DNA of 64,000 nucleotides from DAOTVC01 sp034437215 (GTDB taxonomy: Bacteria; Chloroflexota; Anaerolineae; B4-G1; SLSP01). Below the pieces are notes generated by a model, which was given only the letters and a program-made list of their open reading frames with translations, ran no database searches and was not told the DNA's origin. The stretch is taken from positions 1 through 64,000 of the forward strand of contig DAOTVC010000175.1 in assembly GCA_034437215.1 (NCBI GenBank). Reading direction: 5' to 3'. Positions 26,977 through 35,786 of this stretch are shown piece after piece. The first letter of the stretch is position 1, and every line of letters begins with the position of its first letter. A program made the translations under genes and the position numbers.

Positions 26977-28479
26977 ATGCACATCGCTTTTTTGAATCCA
27001 CAGGGGAACTTCGATCCCCAGGATAGCTACTGGACGGAGCATCCCGACTTCGGGGGGCAGCTCGTCTACGTGAAGCAGCTGGCGCTCGCCATGGGGGAGA
27101 TGGGCCACCAGGTCGACATCCTCACCCGTCGCATCGAGGATTCCGAATGGCCCGAGTTTGCCGCGCCCTTCGACGAGTACCCCAACGCTCCCCACGTGCG
27201 GATCATCCGGCTCCAGGCGGGCCCCGACGAGTTCCTGCGCAAGGAGCTCCTCTGGCCCCACCTCGTACGGGATTGGATCCCCAACATCCTCAAATTCTAC
27301 CGGGACGAGGGCGGGCTGCCGGACGCCTTCACCGCCCACTACGGTGACGGGGGGCTCAGCGGCGTGCTCCTCGAGGACGGGACGGGAATCCCCTTTACCT
27401 TCACCGCTCATTCGCTGGGGGCCCAGAAGATGGACAAGCTGAATGCCAGCCGGGACAACCTCGCCGAGATGAACGAACACTACCACTTCGGCGCCCGGCT
27501 GGTCGCCGAGCGGCTCAGCATGAACCGCTCGGCCGTCAACGTCACCAGCACCCAGCAGGAGCGCTTCGAGCAGTACGCCCACGTTGCCTACGAGGACGCC
27601 GTCGACGTGGAGGACGACCGCCGCTTTGCCGTGATTCCTCCAGGCGTGAACCTCGAGATCTTCGGTACGGAGTCCCGCTCCGCCAATGAGGAGGAGACGC
27701 GCGAGCGGGTGCGCAACCGGCTGGCCCGCGACATCGCAGCAGGGCGTCGCGAGCTGCCCGCCATCGTGGCTTCCAGCCGTCTGGATCCCAAGAAGAACCA
27801 CCTGGGGCTGGTGCGGGCGTACGCGGAGAGCGAGATGCTGCAGGAGCGGGCGAACCTGGTGTTGATCACCGGGGCCCTCGACGATCCGTTGCGCGACGCG
27901 GAGGAGGCGAGCCCCACGGAGAAGCGGGTGCTCGCGGAGATCCGGGAGGTGGTGGAGGAGCACGACATCCGGGGCAAGGTGAGCGCCTTTGGGCTGCAGG
28001 GACAGCCGGCATTGGCAGCCGCCTACCGCTTCTTCGCCGAGCAGGGCTCCGTCTTCGCCCTGACGGCCCTCTACGAGCCCTTCGGACTGGCGCCTCTCGA
28101 GGCCGCCGCGGCGGGCTTGCCCGTCGTGGTGACGGAGAACGGGGGGCCGAGCGAGAGCCTGGTGGAGGGAAGCGTGGAGTACGGGGTACTCGTCGATCCC
28201 ACCTCGCCCTCGGACGTTGCCCGGGGGCTGGAGAGGGTCCTGGGGGATAAGGAGACCTGGCGGGCGTTAGCGGAACGGGGGCGCCAACGCGTCCTCGATC
28301 GCTACACCTGGGAGCGTACGGCGCGCGGTTACCTGGAGGTGCTCGAGGAGCTCATCGCTCATCCGGAGGCCCGTCGCTCCGAGGAGCTGCTGCCCATCCA
28401 CCCTTACTTTCGCGATCCCGAGCCCGAGAACGCCGTCTCGCTGGAGACCCTGGCGGAGATCTACTTCGCAGATGAGTGA
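26977..28479 (+). CDS. Sucrose-phosphate synthase (GT4)
   Basis: A 500-residue glycosyltransferase joining a nucleotide-activated glucose to fructose 6-phosphate. The N-terminus (AFLNPQGNFDPQDSYWTEHP, then FGGQLVYVKQLALAMGEMGH) and TAHSLGAQKMDKL are characteristic of bacterial single-domain sucrose-phosphate synthases such as the Halothermothrix type. The C-terminal Rossmann domain carries SSRLDPKKNH and the E-x7-E motif EPFGLAPLEAAAAG. No sucrose-phosphatase domain is attached and none is in the window. A mannosylfructose-phosphate synthase role is a less likely alternative. AAGGAG precedes the ATG, and the stop overlaps the ribosome site of the PfkB gene. Confidence 0.87.
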   Translation: MHIAFLNPQGNFDPQDSYWTEHPDFGGQLVYVKQLALAMGEMGHQVDILTRRIEDSEWPEFAAPFDEYPNAPHVRIIRLQAGPDEFLRKELLWPHLVRDWIPNILKFYRDEGGLPDAFTAHYGDGGLSGVLLEDGTGIPFTFTAHSLGAQKMDKLNASRDNLAEMNEHYHFGARLVAERLSMNRSAVNVTSTQQERFEQYAHVAYEDAVDVEDDRRFAVIPPGVNLEIFGTESRSANEEETRERVRNRLARDIAAGRRELPAIVASSRLDPKKNHLGLVRAYAESEMLQERANLVLITGALDDPLRDAEEASPTEKRVLAEIREVVEEHDIRGKVSAFGLQGQPALAAAYRFFAEQGSVFALTALYEPFGLAPLEAAAAGLPVVVTENGGPSESLVEGSVEYGVLVDPTSPSDVARGLERVLGDKETWRALAERGRQRVLDRYTWERTARGYLEVLEELIAHPEARRSEELLPIHPYFRDPEPENAVSLETLAEIYFADE

Positions 28480-28489
28480 GGAGGCGGGC

Positions 28490-29446
28490 ATGCCTATCAG
28501 CATTCCGGAGGGTGACCTCGAGCTGCTCTCCATCGGCGAGACCCTGGTCGACTTTATCTCCGTCGAGGAGTCGGAGTCGCTCTTCGACGCCGTCCGCTTC
28601 CAGAAGTACCTGGGCGGCTCCCCGGCGAACATCGCGACCTACGTCGCCAAGTTGGGCGGACGCTCGGCGGTCATCTCCAAGACGGGGATCGGCGCCTTCG
28701 GTCAGTTCCTCAAGGCGGAGCTGCGCCACGCGGGGGTGAAGACCGACTATATGGTCATGGACCACCGGGTCCACACCTCCGTCATCTTCGTCTCCCGCAC
28801 CACGGGCACGCCCGACTTCGAAGCTTTCCGGGACGGGGATTTCCGACTCGACCCCCACGAGGTAGCGGAGACCGCCGTCGAGAGGGCCAAGGTGGTGCAC
28901 GCTTCGACCTTCGCCCTCTCCCGGGAGCCCTGCCGCTCCGCGGTGGAGCGCGCCTTCCAGCTGGCGAAGGAGCACGGGAAGATCATCTCTCTCGATCCCA
29001 ACTACAGCCCCATCATCTGGCCCGACTACCGGGAGGCGATGGAGGTGCTGCGGAGGATGTTGGGGTACGCGCTGATCTCGAAGCCCTCCCTGGACGACGC
29101 CCAGCGCATCTTCGGGGAGGGGGCGTCACCGGAGAGCTATATCGATCGCTTTCACGAGATGGGTCCCGAGGTCGTGGTCATGACGATGGGCTCCAAGGGC
29201 ATCATCCTCTCCCACCAGGGGGAGCGCACCCGTATCCCCGCGCGCCCCGTCGAGGTCGCCGACGCTACCGGAGCGGGAGACTCCTTCTGGGCGGGCTTCT
29301 TGGTCGCCCTGTTAGAGGGGAACTCCCTGGAGCGTGCGGTCTTATTTGCGCGGGAAGTGGTTGAGCGTAAACTTAGGACTGTCGGCCCTTTGCCCGACGA
29401 CATCGATAAGCAGGTGCTCTACGAGGAGGTCGACGCGCTCTCCTGA
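28490..29446 (+). CDS. PfkB-family sugar kinase (fructokinase-like)
   Basis: A 318-residue kinase. It has the PfkB N-terminal signature KYLGGSPANIATYVAKLGG and the C-terminal signature VADATGAGDSFWAGF, with the catalytic Asp in GAGDSF. The residues between fit a fructokinase or 2-keto-3-deoxygluconate kinase. The gene next to sucrose-phosphate synthase points to fructose, possibly supplying fructose 6-phosphate. ATG 28490 is chosen over 28472 because GAGGAGG at 28478-28484 sits 5 bases before it. Confidence 0.88.
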   Translation: MPISIPEGDLELLSIGETLVDFISVEESESLFDAVRFQKYLGGSPANIATYVAKLGGRSAVISKTGIGAFGQFLKAELRHAGVKTDYMVMDHRVHTSVIFVSRTTGTPDFEAFRDGDFRLDPHEVAETAVERAKVVHASTFALSREPCRSAVERAFQLAKEHGKIISLDPNYSPIIWPDYREAMEVLRRMLGYALISKPSLDDAQRIFGEGASPESYIDRFHEMGPEVVVMTMGSKGIILSHQGERTRIPARPVEVADATGAGDSFWAGFLVALLEGNSLERAVLFAREVVERKLRTVGPLPDDIDKQVLYEEVDALS

Positions 29447-29603
29447 GGACTGCAAGCGAAATAACTTGGGCATTGTAGGCGTCTTTCAAGAGTGCTTGTA
29501 GTTTGCTCTGGCTCAATTTGTTTAATTCGCGTTTCTAAAGCGCGACCGGAATTCGATCTGTCAAAGGGGAGCTGGGATGAGCCGGCTGTGGTCGAACCGA
29601 GAA

Positions 29604-29645
29604 CCCTGATCCCTGCTCACTTATCCCTTCTCACTGCTCACTTTA
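29604..29645 (+). repeat. Degenerate 7-bp-period array (CCCTGAT type)
   Basis: Six units of 7 bases run in phase: CCCTGAT, CCCTGCT, CACTTAT, CCCTTCT, CACTGCT and CACTTTA. The first two are reverse complements of the unit at 48844. The rest of the 218-base spacer before the trehalose synthase gene shows no gene. Confidence 0.5.
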
Positions 29646-29664
29646 TTTCAGGAGGTACGGCTGC

Positions 29665-31302
29665 ATGGAGAAAGAGTGGTACAAGGACGCGATTTTCTAC
29701 GAGGTCTTCGTCCGCGCCTTCAAAGACAGCAACGCCGACGGCATTGGAGATCTGGCGGGACTGACGGAGAAGTTGGACTATCTGCAGTGGTTGGGCATCG
29801 ACGTCGTCTGGATGCTGCCCGTCTTTCCCTCGCCGCTGCAGGATGACGGCTACGACGTCAGCGACTACTACGCGATCCATCCCGACTACGGGACGCTGGA
29901 GGACTTCAAGACGCTCGTCGAGGAGGCCCACCGGCGGGGACTCAAGGTCGTGATCGAGCTCATCCCCAACCACACCTCCGACCAGATCGCTTGGTTCCAG
30001 GCCTCCCACGACCCCAACCATCCGGAGCACGAGAAGTACCGGGACTGGTTCGTCTGGAGCGAGACCGATGAGAAGTACGAGCAGACGCGCATCATCTTTC
30101 TCGACTACGAACCCTCCAACTGGACCTACGATTCCCTGCGGGGGGAGTACTTCTGGCACCGCTTCTTCCACCACCAGCCGGATCTGAACTTCGACAACCC
30201 CGAGGTACAGCGGGAGATGTTACGGGTAGTGCAGTACTGGGCCGATATGGGAGTGGACGGCTTTCGCGTGGACGCCACGCCCTACCTCTACGAGCGGGAG
30301 GGTACCAGCTGCGAGAATCTGCCGGAGACCCACGGCTACCTGAAGCGGCTGCGCAGCTTCGTCGAAGGGTACGCGCCGGGGACGATGCTCCTCTCGGAGG
30401 CCAACCAGTGGCCCGAGGACGTTCTGCCCTACTTCGGCGAGGGGGACGAGTTCCACATGAACTTCCACTTCCCCCTCATGCCCAGGATCTTTATGGCGCT
30501 CGCCAAGCAGGATCGCAGCCCCATCGAGGAGATTCTGGCGAGAACGCCCGAGCTGCCGGAGGGCTGCCAGTGGGCCACCTTCCTGCGCAACCACGACGAG
30601 CTGACGTTGGAGATGGTCACGCCCGAGGAGCGGGACTTTATGTGGAACTACTACGCACCCGAGCCCCGCATGCGCCTCAATCTCGGTATTCGCCGGCGCC
30701 TGGCCCCCCTGCTTGACAACGATCGAGAGTGCATCGAGATGGCGAACTCCATTCTACTGACCTTCATCGGCTCCCCGGTCATCTACTACGGGGACGAGAT
30801 CGGAATGGGGGACAAGATCTGGCTGGAGGACCGGGACGGCGTGCGCACGCCCATGCAGTGGGAGGACAGCCGGAACGCGGGCTTCTCCGACGCCCCGCCG
30901 GAGGAGCTCTACGATCCCGTGATCGAGGAGGAGCCCTACTCCTACGAGGAGATAAACGTCGCTGCACAGCGCGACGACCCGGACTCCCTCCTCAACGCCC
31001 TCCGGCGCTTGATCGAGGTGCGGAAGCAGTACGGCGTCTTCGGTCGGGGAGAGATGCGGCTGCTGGACGTGGAGCCCCAGGCGGTGCTGGCATACCTGCG
31101 GGTCGAGGGGCCGGAGACGATGTTGGTGCTCAATAACCTGTCGCCCGACGTCCAGCAGGTGACCTTGGAGCTGCCGAAGTACCTGGACAGCGTCCCTCTC
31201 GACGTTCTGAGTGACGAGGCGCTGCCGGAGATCGCTCCGGGTCCCTACACTCTGGAGCTGCAGGGGTACGAGTACCGCTGGCTGAGGCTGCAGCGCGCCT
31301 GA
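29665..31302 (+). CDS. treS: Trehalose synthase (maltose alpha-D-glucosyltransferase), GH13
   Basis: A 545-residue enzyme isomerising maltose and trehalose. It starts with WYKDAIFYEVFVRAFKDSNA, typical of TreS, and has VVIELIPNHTSDQIAWFQAS. The triad is D203 (GFRVDATPYL), E245 (LLSEANQWPEDV) and D311 (LRNHDELTLEM), with GVRTPMQWEDSRNAGFSD near the end of the barrel. A beta-domain closes the protein (LELPKYLDSVPLDVLSD). No maltokinase domain is fused. It is the last gene of the sugar cluster. AGGAGG precedes the ATG. Confidence 0.92.
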   Translation: MEKEWYKDAIFYEVFVRAFKDSNADGIGDLAGLTEKLDYLQWLGIDVVWMLPVFPSPLQDDGYDVSDYYAIHPDYGTLEDFKTLVEEAHRRGLKVVIELIPNHTSDQIAWFQASHDPNHPEHEKYRDWFVWSETDEKYEQTRIIFLDYEPSNWTYDSLRGEYFWHRFFHHQPDLNFDNPEVQREMLRVVQYWADMGVDGFRVDATPYLYEREGTSCENLPETHGYLKRLRSFVEGYAPGTMLLSEANQWPEDVLPYFGEGDEFHMNFHFPLMPRIFMALAKQDRSPIEEILARTPELPEGCQWATFLRNHDELTLEMVTPEERDFMWNYYAPEPRMRLNLGIRRRLAPLLDNDRECIEMANSILLTFIGSPVIYYGDEIGMGDKIWLEDRDGVRTPMQWEDSRNAGFSDAPPEELYDPVIEEEPYSYEEINVAAQRDDPDSLLNALRRLIEVRKQYGVFGRGEMRLLDVEPQAVLAYLRVEGPETMLVLNNLSPDVQQVTLELPKYLDSVPLDVLSDEALPEIAPGPYTLELQGYEYRWLRLQRA

Positions 31303-31310
31303 CGGAACAA

Positions 31311-31339
31311 CAAAGCCCCTCGACTGTCGAGGGGCTTTG
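31311..31339. terminator. Bidirectional intrinsic terminator
   Basis: A perfect 13-bp stem (CAAAGCCCCTCGA at 31311-31323 with TCGAGGGGCTTTG at 31327-31339) has a 3-base loop. A/T-rich sequence lies on both sides. It serves the convergent trehalose synthase and exonuclease genes. Confidence 0.85.
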
Positions 31340-31356
31340 CTTTCTAGGGCCGATAG

Positions 31357-31884
31357 CTACCAGGCTACGGGCACCTTTTGGATGCGATAGTTACGGTCGT
31401 AGAACTGGACGTAGCGGTACCGTTGCCCGTACTCGTAGACCTGGCGGGTCACGTCGACGTCCTGCTCGCAGTATTTGAAGAGCTCCTCGAGGCGCCCCTC
31501 GCGCCACCAGCGCACCGCCTGTAACCCGTCGGCACTCTTGCCGATCCGGAGCGTCGCCGTCGCCACCGAATCGAGCTTCAGGCGGTAGCCCAGCCGCTTC
31601 TGGAGCTCGATCATGAGATCGAGGGTGGGGAGGGTGGTGAGCTCCACATCCTGATAGTACTTCTGGAGCACGGGGTAGTCAAAGCCCAGCAGATTGTAAC
31701 CCACGACCAGATCGGTCGTCCGCAGCTCCTCAAGGAGATCGAGGACGTTCTCCTCGGTATAGCGGTGAAAGGCCTCGTCGGCGGTGTTGTAGGTGATGGC
31801 GACGGAGAGCTTCAGCTTCTCCGGATAGCGTCCTCCAACTTCGTCAAAGGTGTTCTGGGTCTCGATATCGAAAAAAACGGGCAT
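31357..31884 (-). CDS. DEDDy-type 3'-5' exonuclease domain protein (RNase H-like)
   Basis: A 175-residue protein that is a stand-alone RNase H-like exonuclease domain. Motif I is VFFDIETQ, motif II is VVGYNLLGFDYPVL (Asp), and motif III is YCEQDVD, which fits Tyr-x3-Asp (DEDDy). It resembles YprB/RNase_H_2 proteins. It likely trims DNA or RNA 3' ends; the substrate is unknown. AAGGAGAG lies before the ATG. The neighbouring cyclase gene is 15 bases upstream on the same strand and probably cotranscribed. Confidence 0.85.
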   Translation of the reverse strand: MPVFFDIETQNTFDEVGGRYPEKLKLSVAITYNTADEAFHRYTEENVLDLLEELRTTDLVVGYNLLGFDYPVLQKYYQDVELTTLPTLDLMIELQKRLGYRLKLDSVATATLRIGKSADGLQAVRWWREGRLEELFKYCEQDVDVTRQVYEYGQRYRYVQFYDRNYRIQKVPVAW

Positions 31885-31899
31885 GATCTCTCTCCTTCT

Positions 31900-33468
31900 C
31901 TATAGGGGATCGATGAGCGCCAACAGTTCGTAGAGGGGTTCCGAGACACGCTGCCCCTTGAAGTGGATGGAGGGCAGATCACGCACACGAACGCGCTCCC
32001 GGATCAACTCGTAGGTCTGGTGGCAGAGGAGGATCTTGCCGGCGGGGGCCAGCTCCTGCAACGTGTGAGCCTTGTTGACGGTGGTGCCCACGACGGTGAA
32101 GTTTACCAGATCGTGGGTCCCCACGTTGCCTACGATGGCCTCTCCCGTGGCGATGCCCACACCGAAGTCGAGCTGCTGGTGGGGCGGGAACATCTTGTGA
32201 ACCTTCTTGGTGGCCTCGAGGATCCGCAGTGCTGCCTGGATAGCGTGGAGGGCGTAGTCCTCCTGCGGAAGAGGAGCGTTGAAGAAGGCCATCACCTCGT
32301 CGCCCATGAACTTGTCCAGGGTCCCCTCTTCGAGGAGGATGGCCTCGGCCGCCACGGCGATGTGATGGTTCAGGACGGAGATGAGCGCTTCGGGGGAGCT
32401 CTGCGCACTGAAGGTGGTGAAGCCTCGCAGGTCGGCGAAGAGGACGGAGATGGTCTGGCGCTGCCCGCCGGGTCGCACGCTCTGGGGCTGTTCCAGGAGG
32501 CGTTCGACCACCGGAGGCGCGACGTAGTGCTCGAAGAGGGAACGGATCTCCTGCTTCTCCTGCTCTCGCTGGGCGTCGAGCTCGGTGAGGAGCCGGCTGT
32601 TCTCGATGGCGATGGCAGCGTAGTCGGCGAGCATACGGAGAAGGCGCTGGTCGTGCTTGTCCAGGGGGCGGCGACTGCGTTTGTTGCTCACCATCAGCGT
32701 GCCCAGGATCTTCTCTCCCACCCGCAGCGGCAGGGCCATCATCAGTCCCTGCGTGTGGGTGATGAGGTTGACCGAGGTGTCCGGAGAGACGTACTCCTTC
32801 CCCTGCTGAATGCGGTTGACGCTGATGGAGGGCTCGCCCGTCTCGGGATCGATGAGCACCAACATGCCGTCCTGGGCTCCGGAGAGGAAGAGGGCAGCAT
32901 CGACGATGCGCTCCATCACCTGATCCCGCTCGCGCAGTGTCGTCACCGACTTGCCGACGTGGTAGAGGATGTCCAGCTCGCGGAGGTGGCGGGCCAGCTC
33001 TGCATTCGTCACCTTCAGCCGCTGCATGATGAGGTCCCGCTCCTTCTCCGTGCTCGTCGACTCCAGGACCCGTTCGATGGAGTGGGTGATCTCGTCGATG
33101 GAGAAGGGCTTGGGGACGTAGTCGCGTACACCGAGGCGGAAGACCTCCACAGCGATGGATTCCGAGCCGTAGGAGGTGATGAGGATGACCGGAATGTAGA
33201 CGCCGTGCTCGTTGAGAGCCTGCAGCACCTCGATGCCGCTCATGCGAGGCAGTTCATAGTCGAGGAGGATGAGGTCGGGTCGCTCCTCGAGTGCGATCTC
33301 GAGGGCTGCTTGACCGTCGACAGCGGTTAGGAACTGATAGCCGGCCGGTTTCAGGACGGCCTCGATGACGAACTCTCGTACGTCGGGATGGTCGTCCACG
33401 AGGAGGATGTGCACGTCCTCCGACGACAGACTTATCTCATCTAGTTGCTCGTTTAGTCTTTCTGTCAC
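31900..33468 (-). CDS. Response regulator-GAF-class III cyclase with altered catalytic motif
   Basis: A protein of about 522 residues. A receiver domain (DDHPDVREF, phosphoacceptor in LILLDYELP, Lys in VPKPFS) is followed by a coiled coil, a GAF domain (about 170-295) and a class III nucleotide cyclase domain. The metal aspartates remain (FADLRGFT, FMGDEVMAFF), as does Lys in TLDKFMGD. However, the usual GDxVNxAxR motif reads VGTTVNKAHTL: the substrate-specifying Asp and the transition-state Arg are replaced. It may be inactive or regulatory. The start is probably GTG 33468, with a poorly spaced ribosome site. Confidence 0.85.
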   Translation of the reverse strand: MTERLNEQLDEISLSSEDVHILLVDDHPDVREFVIEAVLKPAGYQFLTAVDGQAALEIALEERPDLILLDYELPRMSGIEVLQALNEHGVYIPVILITSYGSESIAVEVFRLGVRDYVPKPFSIDEITHSIERVLESTSTEKERDLIMQRLKVTNAELARHLRELDILYHVGKSVTTLRERDQVMERIVDAALFLSGAQDGMLVLIDPETGEPSISVNRIQQGKEYVSPDTSVNLITHTQGLMMALPLRVGEKILGTLMVSNKRSRRPLDKHDQRLLRMLADYAAIAIENSRLLTELDAQREQEKQEIRSLFEHYVAPPVVERLLEQPQSVRPGGQRQTISVLFADLRGFTTFSAQSSPEALISVLNHHIAVAAEAILLEEGTLDKFMGDEVMAFFNAPLPQEDYALHAIQAALRILEATKKVHKMFPPHQQLDFGVGIATGEAIVGNVGTHDLVNFTVVGTTVNKAHTLQELAPAGKILLCHQTYELIRERVRVRDLPSIHFKGQRVSEPLYELLALIDPL

Positions 33469-33516
33469 TCCGTGTTCCCATTTCTAGGTAACTCACTTGC
33501 GCCACCGGGACGTATA

Positions 33517-33544
33517 AGTATAACGGTCTTCTGACAGGTTTCAA
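33517..33544 (-). promoter_or_regulatory. Sigma-70-type promoter for the cyclase/exonuclease pair
   Basis: On the minus strand TTGAAA (33539-33544) and TATACT (33517-33522) are 16 bases apart. The leader would be about 40 bases to the GTG start. Confidence 0.7.
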
Positions 33545-33654
33545 GGTGTCTGGTACGCGAGGGTGTTCATCAGTTTTCGGGAATGGGGCATACGTCACGG
33601 CTACGCGGAAACGCGCAACTTTCACGGGCATCTGGCACGAGTGGGCAAGCTCTG

Positions 33655-34719
33655 TTAGGCGATAATGCCTCCGCCCAGCACCTCGGCGCCCCGGTAGAAG
33701 ACCACAGACTGTCCGGGCGCGACCCGGCGCTGAGGGCGCTCGAAGTCGACACGTGCCTGCTCCTCATCGAGCAAGGTGACGGTGGCCCTCACCCGGGGAG
33801 CCCGGTAGCGGATGCGCACCTCTGCGGTGAAGGAGGCGGCGGGCGGCGCGCCGCGAACAAAGCTTAACGCCCGCAAGGTGCAGGCGTCACGCTCCAGAGC
33901 GGTCGCATCGCCTACGACGAGCGTGTTATCTGCGGAGCGCAGCTCAATGACGTAGTGCTTTTCGCCGGTAGAGAGCCCCAGTCCGCTGCGCTGTCCCACG
34001 GTGTAGAGGGGGAGCCCGCGATGTCGGCCCAGCACCTCGCCCCGGGCGTCGATGATGGGGCCGGGCTGCAGGCTCTCGGGGCGCAGGTCCTGGAGCAGCG
34101 CCCGGTAGTCCTGCCCGACCAGAAAACAGAGATCCTGGCTCTCCTCCGTCTCGGCGACGGGAAGCCCGTGTGCACGGGCGCGGGCGCGTACCTCTGCCTT
34201 GTCCTCGATCTCGCCCAGGGGCAGCAGCAGGCGTCGCAGCTGGAGCTGGGAGAGACGGTAGAGGAAGTAGGATTGGTCCTTGTGAGCGTTGCGCGCCTCG
34301 AGCAGGTGCGCCGGACCGCCGGTGGTCCGCTCCACGCGTGCGTAGTGCCCGGTCGCTAGCCGGTGCGCACCGACCCGATCCGCAAAGTTGAGCAGCACGT
34401 CGAATTTGAAGTAGGGGTTGCAGAGCACGCAGGGGTTGGGCGTGCGCCCGCGGGTGTAGGCCTCCACGAAGGGCAGGACGACCTCCTCGTAGAAGCGCTC
34501 CCGGCGGTCCAGGTGGGTCAGCGGGATCCCCAGCGCGTCCGCGATAGCCCGCACGCGGTCCTCTCCCGGTGCGGTCGCCGACGTCGTCCAGATCTGCAGC
34601 GTGACGCCCTCCACGAGGAAGCCCTGCTCCTGCAGGAGGGCAGCGGTCACGGCGCTGTCCACGCCGCCGCTCAGCCCGACGACGACCCGTTCTGTCTTAT
34701 CTTTCGGATTGACATTCAT
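33655..34719 (-). CDS. mnmA: tRNA-specific 2-thiouridylase
   Basis: A 354-residue enzyme that thiolates U34 of tRNA-Lys, -Glu and -Gln. The PP-loop VGLSGGVDSAVTAALLQ lies near the N-terminus. The two catalytic cysteines are in RTPNPCVLCNPYFKFD and ESQDLCFLVG. The C-terminal beta-barrel includes GQSVVFYRGAEVLGGGII. ATG 34719 is chosen over an upstream frame because a strong promoter places transcription start at or next to this ATG. No ribosome site is visible, so the mRNA may be leaderless. Confidence 0.95.
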   Translation of the reverse strand: MNVNPKDKTERVVVGLSGGVDSAVTAALLQEQGFLVEGVTLQIWTTSATAPGEDRVRAIADALGIPLTHLDRRERFYEEVVLPFVEAYTRGRTPNPCVLCNPYFKFDVLLNFADRVGAHRLATGHYARVERTTGGPAHLLEARNAHKDQSYFLYRLSQLQLRRLLLPLGEIEDKAEVRARARAHGLPVAETEESQDLCFLVGQDYRALLQDLRPESLQPGPIIDARGEVLGRHRGLPLYTVGQRSGLGLSTGEKHYVIELRSADNTLVVGDATALERDACTLRALSFVRGAPPAASFTAEVRIRYRAPRVRATVTLLDEEQARVDFERPQRRVAPGQSVVFYRGAEVLGGGIIA

Positions 34720-34726
34720 GGAAACG

Positions 34727-34755
34727 ATTATATTATTAACCCAGAAGGGATTCAA
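34727..34755 (-). promoter_or_regulatory. Sigma-70-type promoter giving a probably leaderless mnmA mRNA
   Basis: TTGAAT (34750-34755) and TATAAT (34727-34732) on the minus strand are 17 bases apart. Only 7 bases separate the -10 box from the ATG, so transcription would begin at about the A of the start codon. Confidence 0.75.
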
Positions 34756-34832
34756 CTCTGCTGCGGCAGGGGCTCCCTTGTGGACACTTCTACCGTTTGT
34801 TCAATTACTCAATCAAGTAAAGGAGTTCGCAG

Positions 34833-35168
34833 ATGGAAGAACCAACCGTTGTTACCCCGGAAGTCACCGATGATGATCGTCTATGGGCTCTGCTGAGCTG
34901 GCTTCTGGCTCCACTTGTCCCTGTCATTGTGTTGCTGATGGAGGACAAGAAGAACCGACCGTTCATCAAGTATAATGCCATCCAGGCACTGATCTTGAGC
35001 CTCGCCGGTTACGTCATTTCTGGCATTCTGAGCGCAGTTGTCATCGGATGCTTCACCGGCGTCTTGGTCCTGGTGTACATGGTTGTGCTTGCTTTCCAGG
35101 CCTACCAGGGCAAGTGGGTGACCGTGCCCGTCATCACCGACTTCGCCAAGAATCAGGGCTGGATTTAA
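34833..35168 (+). CDS. DUF4870-like small membrane protein
   Basis: A 111-residue protein. It opens with an acidic tail, followed by LWALLSWLLAPLVPVIVLLM, the polar loop EDKKNRPFIKYNAIQALILS and two further hydrophobic segments. DRLWALLSWL and the K..RPFIKYNAIQAL loop are typical of DUF4870 (Tic20-like) proteins. Function unknown. AAAGGAG is upstream and an intrinsic terminator follows. Confidence 0.8.
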   Translation: MEEPTVVTPEVTDDDRLWALLSWLLAPLVPVIVLLMEDKKNRPFIKYNAIQALILSLAGYVISGILSAVVIGCFTGVLVLVYMVVLAFQAYQGKWVTVPVITDFAKNQGWI

Positions 35169-35187
35169 GAAGCTGCCGACCGGCTAG

Positions 35188-35215
35188 AGCGACTCCCTCT
35201 CCAGAGGGAGTCGCT
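35188..35215 (+). terminator. Intrinsic terminator
   Basis: AGCGACTCCCT (35188-35198) pairs with AGGGAGTCGCT (35205-35215) around a 6-base loop, followed by a short T-rich stretch. Confidence 0.7.
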
Positions 35216-35253
35216 TTCTGTAAAAGACAGGACTCATTCAAGGAGGTTTCATT

Positions 35254-35664
35254 GTGACCGCATATCCGCAACGCCCACCCCACACCAAGCCCGGCAAGAT
35301 CACGGCCCTCACTATTCTCACGCTCATCAGCGGGATTACCAACATCGTCTGGGCTCTCTTCGCCACCTTCATGATCGTCGTGGGCTCCATGGGCATCGGG
35401 CTTGTCTGCGCGCCCATTACCATCCTGCCCCTCGTGCTGGGAATCTTCGAAATCATCTGGGCCGCGAAGCTGCTCTCCACGCCGCCCAAACCTGTGCAGC
35501 CCTCGCAGACGATCGCCATCGCCGAGATTGCCGCCGTCCTCAGCGGAAACGTCATCTCCCTGGCCGCGGGCATCATGGCCCTGGTCTTCTACAACGACCC
35601 CGAGGTGGTGGCCTACTTCAACCAGATCAACGCGCGGCGTCCTCCCCCCAGGCCTACGGTTTGA
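35254..35664 (+). CDS. Small four-helix membrane protein of unknown function
   Basis: A 136-residue protein with an N-terminal Pro-rich segment (MTAYPQRPPHTKPGK) and four hydrophobic helices (about 18-40, 44-70, 85-112). It ends in a basic, Pro-rich tail. The layout resembles DUF4190/DUF4064-type proteins, but I cannot assign it firmly. The GTG start has AAGGAGG 8 bases upstream. A terminator follows directly. Confidence 0.7.
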   Translation: MTAYPQRPPHTKPGKITALTILTLISGITNIVWALFATFMIVVGSMGIGLVCAPITILPLVLGIFEIIWAAKLLSTPPKPVQPSQTIAIAEIAAVLSGNVISLAAGIMALVFYNDPEVVAYFNQINARRPPPRPTV

Positions 35665-35682
35665 AGGTTGTGATCTCATCCA

Positions 35683-35710
35683 ACAGCCCCTTTCGAGGGG
35701 CTGTTTTTTG
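35683..35710 (+). terminator. Intrinsic terminator
   Basis: AACAGCCC (35683-35690) pairs with GGGCTGTT (35698-35705), then a run of T. Its T-tract overlaps the -35 box of the recJ promoter. Confidence 0.75.
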
Positions 35711-35735
35711 ACGGAGGGCTCCCCTGTGGTATACT
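35708..35735 (+). promoter_or_regulatory. Sigma-70-type promoter for recJ
   Basis: TTGACG (35708-35713) and TATACT (35730-35735) have a 16-base spacer. The predicted start is about 45 bases before the ATG at 35787. Confidence 0.7.
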
Positions 35736-35786
35736 CTCAACTCACAATAATGGCTGTGTTTGACTTGGAGAAGGAACAACGAGACG

